From the NCBI GenBank assembly GCA_964035545.1, contig OZ037766.1, positions 848,501 through 912,500 of the forward strand: a stretch of DNA of 64,000 nucleotides. Reading direction: 5' to 3'. The position numbers and the translations under genes were made by a program. Origin of the DNA: Bugula neritina. Lineage: Eukaryota; Bryozoa; Gymnolaemata; Cheilostomatida; Bugulidae. Below the pieces are notes generated by a model that was given only the letters and a program-made list of their open reading frames with translations, was not told the DNA's origin and made no database searches. Below, piece after piece: positions 12,001 through 22,000 of this stretch (its first letter is position 1; each line of letters opens with the position of its first letter).

Positions 12001-14028
12001 ACAGTGTAATACTGTGTAATACTGTGTAATACAGTGTAATACTGTGTAATACTGTGTAATACAGTGTAATACTGTGTAATACTGTGTAATACTGTGTAAT
12101 ACTGTGTAATACTGTGTAATACTGTGTAATACAGTGTAATACAGTGTAATACAGTGTAATACTGCGTAATACTGCGTAATACTGCGTAATACTGCGTAAT
12201 ACTGCGTAATACTGCGTAATACTGTGTAATACAGTGTAATACAGTGTAATACTGTGTAATACTGTGTAATACTGTGTAATACTGTGTAATACTGTGTAAT
12301 ACTGTGTAATACAGTGTAATACTGTGTAATACTGTGTAATACTGTGTAATACTGTGTAATACTGTGTAATACTGTGTAATACTGTGTAATACAGTGTAAT
12401 ACTGTGTAATACTGTGTAATACAGTGTAATGCTGTGTAATACTGTGTAATACAGTGTAATACTGTGTAATACTGTGTAATACAGTGTAATACTGTGTAAT
12501 ACTGTGTAATACTGTGTAATACTGTGTAATACAGTGTAATACTGTGTAATACTGTGTAATACTGTGTAATACTGTGTAATACTGTGTAATACTGTGTAAT
12601 ACTGTGTAATACAGTGTAATACAGTGTAATACTGTGTAATACTGTGTAATACAGTGTAATGCTGTGTAATACTGTGTAATACAGTGTAATACTGTGTAAT
12701 ACAGTGTAATACTGTGTAATACTGTGTAATACTGTGTAATACTGTGTAGTACTGTGTAGTACTGTGTAATACTGTGTAATACAGTGTAATACTGCGTAAT
12801 ACTGCGTACTACTGCGTAATACTGCGTAATACTGCGTAATACTGCGTAATACTGTGTAGTACAGTGTAGTACAGTGTAATACTGTGTAATACTGTGTAAT
12901 ACTGCGTAATACTGCGTAATACTGCGTAATACTGCGTAATACTGCGTAATACAGTGTAATACTGTGTAATACTGTGTAATACTGTGTAATACTGTGTAGT
13001 ACTGTGTAATACTGTGTAGTACAGTGTAATACAGTGTAATACTGTGTAATACTGTGTAATACAGTGTAATACTGTGTAATACTGCGTAATACAGTGTAAT
13101 ACAGTGTAATACTGTGTAATACAGGTCTACAGTGACTTGGACGAGATCTACAAGAACATCCAATCAGATAAGTACGACAGCGAGTTTGACGAGGAAATGC
13201 AGCCGATGTCCTCGCTGTCCCCCATGCAGTCTGACTACGTCTCCGGCTTCTCCGCCACGCCTCCTGACCTTACTCACCACATGTCACTTCCTGTTGTCGG
13301 TCAAGGACATCACTATGGCAACCAGTCGGCCAATCAGCATCGGCTAGCTCCATTCATATCTCAGCAGAACAGTGCCACTAGCCCTGACTACTTGAACCTG
13401 CAGTATACCCAGTCTGATGCCCTCTACCCGCCTCCCGCCCTGCGCTATACACCAGTATACTCTCAGTCTATGCCAGTTGGCAATGTCGAGAGAGAGCTGA
13501 GTATTGGTGAGAGCTCATTGGGTCTGAGTAGCCTCGGTGACCGAACACAAAGTCTACCCGAGGAGGGGGGAGACACCCCGTCCCCTCACTGTGACGTTAC
13601 GAACTCAGATAAGAGGGCAGGAGAGCAGACGACTTCAAGTGACGCCTGCACAAAGGTGAGGGAAGATAGTGCTGCGTGTGACACATGAGTCACGTACTGA
13701 CACCAGCAGCTGCCAGCTAGTCTACTGATTTTACTGAATAAACAATTGAATATCTGCTACTTTAGATTATATATTCGACGGTTTGTTTCAGGCTGCTCTA
13801 TCCGAGTCACTTGAGAATGAGTCATCCCTGCTAGGCGCACAACCGCTGCCAGACGCAGAGGCAGCAGTGTCTGCTGACAGCATGGACAGCTGTGACCTGC
13901 AGGTCTATCTGGATAAGGCAGCTCAGCGAATTCAACTCATGAACGGAGAGGAGAGTGAGGACGACAGCGAACTTGACCCTGACCTTGTGGCCGAGTTGGC
14001 CGGCTTAGATCTGGAGACACCTTCCTGA
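3008..14028 (+). CDS. IRAK: IRAK/Pelle-family death-domain protein with catalytically impaired kinase domain, 12 exons
   Basis: Exons: 3008-3128, 3421-3606, 4162-4233, 4618-4758, 5216-5412, 5774-5820, 8004-8158, 8512-8578, 8899-9130, 9849-10073, 13125-13655, 13792-14028. All junctions keep phase; product 736 aa. Exon 1 is short but carries the first half of the death domain (LLCRRLDAKHRWKDLA); exon 2 supplies the rest (LFNRMTEKRTNMLELYAYL). A Pro-rich linker follows to about 175, then the kinase-like domain from about 190 (NFDIADILKATNNFDE, as in IRAK4) to about 480. Lys237 (FAAKVY) and the DFG motif (Asp344) are present. The catalytic loop reads HRN (Asn326) instead of HRD, the Gly loop is degenerate (GAYSSV), and APE is replaced by SKE. 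The activation segment is long and Ser-rich. The tail, 482-736, is Ser/Pro-rich then acidic, with PEEGGD at 626-631. IRAK2 and IRAK3 are known relatives lacking the same Asp. Likely a Toll/IL-1R scaffold; residual activity cannot be excluded. Confidence 0.9.
3820..3988. repeat. 24-bp minisatellite, about 7 copies, in IRAK intron 2
   Basis: Unit GTAGTGTGATGTCATAGGAA plus four bases, head to tail with few substitutions. The period is a multiple of three, so it produces repetitive open frames that are not genes. Confidence 0.9.
4759..5190. repeat. 17/23-bp minisatellite starting at an IRAK 5' splice site
   Basis: Two interleaved unit lengths: GTGTGTCACCTTGTACA (17) and the same with a CTATTA insertion (23). 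The first unit begins at the donor GTATGTGTCAC of the exon ending at 4758 and the array fills nearly the whole intron to 26 nt before the next acceptor. Confidence 0.92.
5474..5765. repeat. 39-bp minisatellite, about 7.5 copies
   Basis: Unit starts GTGTACACAATATCATACTT, continues ACCATCACAGTAGCTAT. It ends about 10 nt before the acceptor of the 5774 exon. Each copy carries ACTTACC, the complement of a GGTAAGT donor. A 39-nt period gives open frames on both strands. Confidence 0.93.
5824..6297. repeat. 25-bp minisatellite, about 19 copies, starting at a 5' splice site
   Basis: Unit GTTACTAGGACTATATTAGT plus ATACT. The array begins four bases into the intron: the donor itself reads GTAAGTTACTAGG, merging into the first copy. 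Copies differ mainly by ATACT versus ATAAT. Confidence 0.94.
6723..7066. mobile_element. MITE with about 70-bp terminal inverted repeats and TTA target duplication
   Basis: The left end GCCTAGGGCCACACTGTGCG and the complement of the right end GCCTAGGGCCACACGGCGCG begin inverted arms that stay almost identical for about 70 bp, through GCATGCGAAAATTGAAAT and AAGTAGCAAAGGTGTCCACT. TTA flanks both ends (6720-6722 and 7067-7069). Total 344 bp, no coding capacity. A 3-bp TWA duplication is typical of the PIF/Harbinger superfamily, so this is probably a non-autonomous Harbinger-type element in IRAK intron 6. Confidence 0.85.
7160..7325. repeat. 15-bp imperfect repeat (CTGTAGAACTGTTGA)
   Basis: About ten degenerate head-to-tail copies, best preserved at 7200-7270, just downstream of the MITE. 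Confidence 0.75.
7670..8010. repeat. 42/45-bp minisatellite containing eight copies of an IRAK 3' splice site
   Basis: The unit runs CTCTACCATATCATATA(CTA)CT then CTGTTGACAGTCACACACAGG. The eighth copy of CTGTTGACAG|TCACA is the acceptor actually needed for the exon at 8004, and the first exon bases are repeat-derived. The reading frame and the HENVV kinase motif fix this acceptor. Confidence 0.93.
8159..8475. repeat. 38-bp minisatellite, about 8 copies, starting at a 5' splice site
   Basis: Unit GTGAGTTAGATATAATACGG continuing TATAGAATATACATCTGT. The first, diverged copy begins exactly at the donor GTGAGC of the exon ending at 8158, so every copy opens with a donor-like GTGAG. The array ends about 36 nt before the next exon. 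Confidence 0.92.
9650..9790. repeat. 32-bp minisatellite, about 4 copies
   Basis: Unit GTGACGTGACATAGTGTGAC then ACGTTATGTCAT. It lies about 60 nt upstream of the acceptor for the exon at 9849. Confidence 0.85.
10148..13124. repeat. 10-bp satellite-like array, nearly 300 copies, filling an IRAK intron
   Basis: Unit TAATACTGTG with variants TAATACAGTG, TAGTACTGTG and TAATACTGCG. It has essentially no indels over about 3 kb and ends with TAATACAG, which is the acceptor of the exon at 13125. The intron begins at 10074 with two copies of a 30-bp unit before the 10-bp array. The 1005-codon open frame on the minus strand (ITQYYTVLHS repeats) results from the 30-nt translation period and is not a gene. 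Confidence 0.97.
13557..13574 (+). other. Candidate TRAF6-binding motif PEEGGD in the IRAK tail
   Basis: Residues 626-631 read PEEGGD, matching the known TRAF6 consensus P-x-E-x-x-(acidic/aromatic). It lies in the disordered Ser/Pro/acidic tail, the same relative place as TRAF6 motifs in IRAK1. The match is short, so functional assignment is inference. Confidence 0.45.
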
Positions 14029-16061
14029 GCTGTCTGTCTGTCTGTCTCTGGGCTATTCATCACGTCTGTCTGTCTGTCTGTTTCTATGACATATCAGCAC
14101 TGATTCTCTTGAACCACTGAACTTGACATGTTTTATCAATACTTGAACTTTCAGACAACTCGGTTTTAGAAAGCAGTTTGTCACTATAACTATCAGTCAC
14201 TCACTCTAACTATCATTCACTCACTCTAACTGTCAGTCAGTCACTCTAACTTTAAGTAATATTTCGCTATTGAAAGATTTTTTGTCCTTCATTTTGTAAA
14301 CAAGTTTTCCAGTATTTAACATATTTTTGAAGTTAACTAGTTCAAAAGGAAAAACCCTGAAGACTGATTTTCTCACCTCCCCCAAACCCCCCCCCCCCCC
14401 CCCCTTGTTCTCATAGCTCCCAGGCTGAAATTTTGAATTTTTTAGCCTCTTGTTCAGAGCTTTATATTCCATTTATTGTTGCTTGGAGATGTCTAGTTTC
14501 AGTCCACTGATAGTATGCTCTACTACATAACACTACTGACTGTATACAAGTTGCACTCTTTGTTCTCAGATCTATAGCTAGTACTAGTTACATGTTATTT
14601 CAATAGTGCTGGGCATAATATTTATTTAAAATGAGATATTATAATAAAACAGTTATGTTTTTTGTGAAAGAATGTCCTTTATTATATTTTTAAATAGCCA
14701 TTTTTTCTGAGTGTATCGCAAATTCATCCAAATTGTTTTAATAAGAGCAGGTAGTATGCCTTCTATTCATTTCCTTATTTGTTATACATGTGAAATAATA
14801 TCAAATTTATTATATTTATTTTATAACTTTTCTATATTTTATACAAACTTTGTATGTATCTCGTTGTATTCTCTATTTTTATTCAACATGTACAGAAATA
14901 ATAGCAGTCCATGTTGGAACACTCATTTTCTTATTCGTAGAGATAGTTTGTAGCAAATACAAGCTTGGGTCCACAATGGATGTTATATTATTATTATGTA
15001 AATGTTTTATTTCTAAAAATAAATGTTATTTCTCTAAAGAGTAAAACAGGCCAGTTTGTCTCTGCATCCCAAATTTCATACAACATAGAAATATCAGCTG
15101 CATGTAGCTAGCATACCTACTGAACTGTTGGCATATAATCACATTTTATTCATATGTATTAAATTAATCATATGCATTGAGACAGTGTCCGAATTTCCTT
15201 TGGATGTTTCACCTGAGTGTAGGTATACGACTGTCTCACACCAAACCCTCTCCTGCAAATCAGTTGCACATGCTGGGAAGGAAGTGCGACAAGCTAATAA
15301 AATGAAAAGAACTTTATTAGACTAATAGGTTTCAGATGTTGACTGTTTTCACATGCTATTGTGTTGGGGGTCGTGTCACTAGTTCTTTGCACGTGTGAGG
15401 ATCTTAGTCTAGTCCTGTGCACGCCACATTTCTCCTCCAGTCTAGAACAATTGAGCAGATGCGTAACAGTTGACTGGAGTCCTAGCAGCCCAACTACCTC
15501 CCTCTTACAGCTCACTCTTTGGTCGCTGGATATTCTGGTATTGGGGAACAGCTCTCCAACTTTCTACCACATTGCCACGCCAAACAGTTGGCCGGTTTCC
15601 CGGTAGGTTCTTTATTTTATCATTTTGGTGACAAATTACGTAGTATTATTTTGTAGTTTAGTTTTAAAGTATTTTCGTGCAGCAAAAAAGTTTTGTCTCA
15701 ATAATTTTATTTAAACTTAAATTTTCTTTCAATTTGTGCATCAAGGCGTTGCATGTTTTTTGTTGAATCTGTTTTGACATATTTTAAAATCTATTATTTC
15801 AAAATTTTGTGCAACCAACCCTTCATTTTTTTTAATTTTAATAAGTCAAAACCAAGATCTAATAAGAGACGCACATTATTATATTATTATATACTTTTCA
15901 AATAAATAATTTTCTTGAATTAAAATTGTATTTTTCTTTTTAAAGTTCTGACTCTGTTTAAAATATTTTTATTGAAATATCCATTTGTGTGGAGGAATAA
16001 TATTATTAGTTTATGTCGAATATTCTACCTGTAAATATCTCGACTATTTCTGGCAGGGAAG
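14029..16061. other. IRAK 3' flank and COL9A1-like 5' flank
   Basis: No coding exon recognised. It starts with short GTCT and CACTCACTCTAACTATCA-like repeats in the probable IRAK 3'UTR. A run of 18 C lies at 14387-14404. AATAAA occurs at 14643-14648 and 15018-15023; the first is the nearest candidate poly(A) signal. The open frames at 15100-15610 show no family resemblance. Confidence 0.5.
14643..14648 (+). terminator. Candidate IRAK poly(A) signal AATAAA
   Basis: First AATAAA on the plus strand after the IRAK stop codon, about 615 nt downstream. A second copy is at 15018-15023. No cleavage-site evidence. Confidence 0.35.
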
Positions 16062-19000
16062 ATGGCGGCTGGTGTGGTGTCCACGGTAACACACGCTGTA
16101 TTATGTTGTGTAGCTCTCTCATCTCTAGTCTCATCCCAAGGCTCACGTACGTTCTTTTCTAACTCAGCGTCATATTAGATACATATGTCACATGACATGT
16201 TGTGTACATCAATACTGTTGTCATTAGATTACATGTATACAGTGTTTATTAAAGATGCTAAACAATATCTTTTGTGTATTTATGAGTTTGTTATAATTAC
16301 TGGATGCTGTAGTGTAGTGTAGTTTAATTAAGATAGGCAAATAGAATGTCTATTGTCATGATATAGTTTAATATAATATAGCAATCTAATATATTACAGT
16401 TATATATTATGAGATGATACAATAATATAGTACAATATATTATAATACAATCAAGTAATATAGTACAAAACAATATAATATAAAATTACTGTATATTATT
16501 TTGCAGAAGGCTCTGGTATATCATTTAGTCCTGCCTGCCCAGAATCTAACGCTCCTGGAGACCATGACATCAGAGGTATCATTTTTATTTAGTATTATAT
16601 AATATTATATATGTAATATTATATAATACTATAGTAATATATATTAAGATATAATATATATCATGTAATATTATCTATGCCATCATGTATATCATGTAAT
16701 ATTATCTACACTATAATATATATCATGTAAAATTATATTGAAGTATAGTATATATGATATAATAAGATATTTAGATAATACATATGATATAATAATATAC
16801 TTGAGAGTAACTCAAGGTGAACACCATAAAGCTATGAATAGCTCTCAGCTTAGTAAAGAAAAGCTGATGTGTAAACTACAAAATATCTGCTCTCAGCTGA
16901 AACATTTTCCAGATAAAATAACTTTCTTCTATGGTTTAAACTTTCATTATTCAATTTCACCTGGCATTAATTTTATCATTATGAGTTGGTAATATATATT
17001 TGTTATTATTTTATTTCACTAGGAACTGATTTGTTATTTTAGTAAATAAATTTAGACAATGAATCCTGATGTTGAAGAAGTTTCTTTTAGATGAATTTTG
17101 TAAATAACTCAGTTGAAAGTTTTGGCCAAATTTTGTAGCCTACGATTTCATATCACTATATGGGTTGGACGCGATAGAGCATATGCCCCAACCTGGCGTG
17201 GAACTAATAGATGGATCTAACTCTCTACAGAAAGCTTATAGACTCACAAAGAAAGACAATATACTCGCTGCAACCAGGTAATACATACGTCTGCTGTATA
17301 CAGGTAATATATACGTCTGCTATATACAGGTAATATATACGTCTGCTATATACAGGTAATATATACATCTTCAGATGGAAAGTAATGTGAAATAGTATAA
17401 TACCAAGTACTATAACTTTGTGTAATATATGGTATCATAAAATAGTGTAATACGTAGTAATATAATACAGCATAATATACTGTACTGTTATATAATGCAG
17501 TATAATATAATATAAAACAGTATAATAAAACGTATAGTAATTTCTTCTTCACTGCCATATCAACATAAATAAGTTTACATATTATAACAGCTTGTTCATC
17601 ATGGTTATGTTATGTTTATTTTAAAATAAGTCAAACTTTTCACTTTTTCTCGAGGTTTGAGCTGCTCTCTTGAGACTCATGGTGCAAGGTGCCAGCAAAG
17701 CTGCAGTCTAACAATAATTATATAAAGCATTGTGTTCTGAAGCAAATTACCAGCTCTCGTTAGTTTGTAATACGAAGGCATGCACTTCCAATAGGAATCA
17801 GATGTGCCAACACAAAAGCTTGCCTTACATTTATTATTCTCACTGCAAACAATTAAGGCAGAGCCTTAAAAATTTCCTTCACTAATTTTTGCTTAGCATG
17901 TCTCTAGGGTTGGCTTACTGAAAGCCTGTCTGGGAGTATCAGTTTACATCAGACAATGGGGGTGGTACTTCTAGTTACATAGACTTGATCAACTCATTAG
18001 CCTCAGTATCTTATATCATCCTTAATACTAAACTGTGGGTGTCTCCCCACCTCCCCCTAATAGATGTCATGTTAACTTGTTGGTACAATAACCTCAGCTG
18101 GCTGGATTTTGCGTGTACTTCTTAACTTCTCTCACAGATACAACCTTTAGTTTGTTATTCGCTGTAATATTTTCTAGAGAGGAAGTTACAAGTATAAAAT
18201 TTGTTTGATGAAATACGATTAAAAATCATAAATAGTTCATCTAATTGTAAAATGCAAGTGGTTATTCATTTTCTAATTTTAAATTTTTTTTATGATATTT
18301 TTCATTTTACTTGTACAGTATCACTAGTTAAATTTGAGGTGTTTCAATAAATTTACTGGTTCAACTTTTTGGATGCCACTGACACTTTAATATAACACCA
18401 TATAATAGAGATGTTTATGTTAGCAGATAAAAAAAATATGATATCATATTGTATTATAACACGTAAAATACTCCACAAAATATATCATAAAATAAGAATG
18501 TGACAAAGTATTATACGAATGTATTATGAAAGATTAAATGTTATTCATTTATTTTTGCTTTCATTTATTTATCATCTACACCTGTTGAAAGTTATACCTA
18601 ATATTCACATCTGTTGACAATACCTATTATTCACATCTGTTGACAATACCTATTATTCACATCTGTTGACAGTACCTATTATTCACACCTGTTGACAGTA
18701 CCTATTATTCACATTTGTTGACAAGACCTATTATTCACATCTGTTGACAGTACCTATTATTCACATCTGTTGACATTACCTATCATTCACTGCATCTGTT
18801 GACAGTACCTATTATTCACGGCATTTGTTGACAGTACCAATTATTCACATCTGTTGACAGCACCTACTATTCACATCTGTTGACAGCACCTACTATTCAC
18901 ATCTGTTGACAGCACCTATTATTCACATCTGTTGACAGCACCGTACTCCCACATGGTCTACCGAATGAGTTTAGTTTTGGCGCTACTCTGCGAATGCCCA

Positions 19001-22000
19001 AGAGAACGGTGAAGGAGGTCTGGAACATAATCTACATTGACGACTTCAACCGTGAACCCCAGTTTGCCATCAGAATGGACGGCACTTCAAAGACCATCTC
19101 CATCGAGTACAGAAACTACAACTATAAGCTGACCACCAAGACCTTCAGTGGGGACGCTGTCGCTGCCGTAAGCTGCTACTTGATTTAGTCTTCAGAAAGT
19201 GTTTAAGTTTCACTCAGTTTGTTATTTTGATTCTAATTTTTTTGATGTTGTATTATGCCTTTTACAACATTTAAATTCGGTTTTTAAGTATTTATTTTTA
19301 TTGCTCAGTAGCTTATAGGTTTGTGTCAACTTTTAACTGAGTCAACTCTTAACTGAGTCAACTGTTAACTGAGTCAACTTTTAACTGAGTCAACTCTTAA
19401 CTGAGTCAACTCTTAACTGAGTCATCTTAAAGTACTATTCTTAGAAACATCTTTTCTTTGATTTGAGAAGTTAGAAAATTACAAATGATATATTGTATGT
19501 TGCAATAGATCTGTTGGTCCTCGACATGCTATTTTTAGATTTCCTGTCTATTTATAGATTTTTGACTTGAACTGGCATAAGATTAGCATGAGTTTCTTGG
19601 AAGACAGGGTTGTCCTCTACCTAGACTGTAAAGATGCTGGCACAGTGTTGTGGGGCGATGATGTGCGTACCCCAATCGGTACAAACGGAAACGTTTACCT
19701 GGCCCAAAACAGCATGGACAAACCCACACAGGTACGTAGTGGCATCTACCTGCGATGAATATGCGACAACATTTACTTCTCTGCTATCTGCTGTTAAAAA
19801 TCTGATTTTTTTAAGCAAAAATATTCCTAAGAGTAACAACTGTTTCTTCTGCATAGTAGTTGCATGGCAATCAGCTTTGACGATTCTATTTATTAACTTT
19901 TGTGTTGATATTTACATGTGCGCAGATTGACCTGCAATGGCTGGTGATTCACTGCGACCCTTATCTCGCTGCCAAGGAGACGTGCAATGAGCTGCCTCCA
20001 GTGATTGAAGACGAGCCTATGGACCAGCCCTGCGAGGAGCAGTGCCCAGCTGGACCACCCGGAAATGATGGAGCTCCTGTAAGTTCTCGGCCATGTCATG
20101 TACATAGAGAATAGTATGTAGCATAAGGAGTTGTCTTCTATCTTATGTATCTATCTTATGTATATAGTGAACATTATGTAACATAAGGATTTGTCTTCTA
20201 TTTCATAAACAATGGTTCTGGAAATTTATAAGTTTTTTAAGACTTCGCAAGCTTGAAATTTTATTTATTAGCTAATAAAAAATAGAAATTGAAAAATTTT
20301 GTTGACCTTGACCAAACAGAAGTCAAGGTCACCTTAGTCGTGACATCATGAGTCATCATGTCTGCTAACAGAACTGGTTGTGCTAATTCTAGGGAGTAAC
20401 CGGACCCATGGGTCCACCTGGTGCACAGGGAGAGAGAGGTGCAACCGGAGCACCCGGTAAAGCTGGACGTGATGGTGTAGATGGTGCACCAGGTGTACAA
20501 GGTAAACAGGGTGCGCAAGGATTGCCTGGACCTGCTGGTACTGAAGGGACCCCTGGCCCACGAGGAGATATTGGACCACCAGGAACTCCTGGTGCTATGG
20601 GCTTGCAAGGACCTCCTGGAGAGAGAGGAACTGAAGGTCAACCAGGTCCCATTGTGAGTTGCCAACTCCTGTAAAATATGTAATTGGTCATTAGTCATTA
20701 GTCATTAGTCATTAGTCATTAGTCTCGCTTCACTAACTTTGCCTATACTACACAAGTGCCAGTGCTGCTGGCTCGAAAGCTAAATGTTATAAACTGTCAG
20801 CTAAAACCCAATCTAGTATTCCTAGGTTGGTTGGCCTAAAGAAATAATACATAGCTGTTATAGCAGAAGAATTTGTGAACAAGTCAAACCTCCATCTTTT
20901 TACATAAACTGAATGAGACTATAAATAATTATTATTGTGTATGTTGTGTATGCACACTAAACAACTCACAGTTGAACACTCATTTAAGTTATGTTACTTC
21001 TGTTGGTTTTAATTTCTTTGTTTTATAAAAAACAACTCCAACTGACTATTGAAAACTTTATCAAAAAAATGTTGCTTTTACCTTGAATCTCATATTCTTT
21101 CAATAAGTTGAGTTGTTGTGTGACATTGTTTGGTCATGTGACATAGGGGGCACCTGGAGAGATGGGAGTTGAGGGTATGCCCGGTGCACCTGGTGCTCCA
21201 GGTGTTGGTGCTCCCGGAGCTCCTGGACCAGAAGGTAAGATGGGACCCGAGGGACCAATGGGACCTGCCGGAAGAGCCGGCATTCCAGGTCTCAATGGAT
21301 TTGATGGCAAGAAAGGAGAGAAGGTGAGAATAAGTTTACTGGGTCATTAGATTTACCCTGAGTTATTACAAGCTCTTCCTAATTGTAAAGAGTTGTCTCT
21401 CCTCTCAGTAGTTTTTATGCAAATTGAAATTTTTACTGAAGGCATTAATTTTACTATTAATTCATGAAAACTAAGCATGCAATTTTAGTGAAAACATCTA
21501 CTGTGTACAAAATAATAAATATTGAAAAAAAGTATTCCGGCAGTATTATATTATATCATTTAGTAATGTTTACATTTTTATTTCAGTAATACCATGTTTT
21601 ATATTTTGTTGGATTTATTTGCTAAAGTATTGGTTGTTAATTAATTTTAAACTAAGCTGTCATAGACTCGATAAGAATTAGTCTACTAGTAAAAGTATAA
21701 TAAACTCACTTGGAGTTGTCCGTCTTGCATAGTAATATCCTCCACCTCAGAATTCACTTCTCTACGTTGTTCTAAAATATTGTTTCAGGGAGATCGCGGA
21801 GCAGAAGGCAAAGTAGGTCCAGCTGGACCCGAAGGTCCACAAGGGCCAGCAGGACAGCCCGGACCCATGGGCCTGATTGGTCCAGCCGGTAACCCAGGAC
21901 CCCAAGTGAGTAACTTGTGCATTTAGAAGTAACCTGTGAACAAACTAAGTCTTCTAGGAGGGGGGTGTTCCACTCAACCCGCTGCTTCATACAAACTTGC

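Noticed and set aside
10146-13163. 1005-codon open frame on the minus strand of ITQYYTVLHS repeats
   Set aside because: It is the translation of a 10-bp DNA repeat (30-nt codon period) lying inside an IRAK intron; its ends match the array, and real exons flank it in the opposite orientation.
15128-15606. Several 65-81-codon frames upstream of the collagen gene
   Set aside because: They overlap on both strands, lack domain resemblance and have no matching splice partners.
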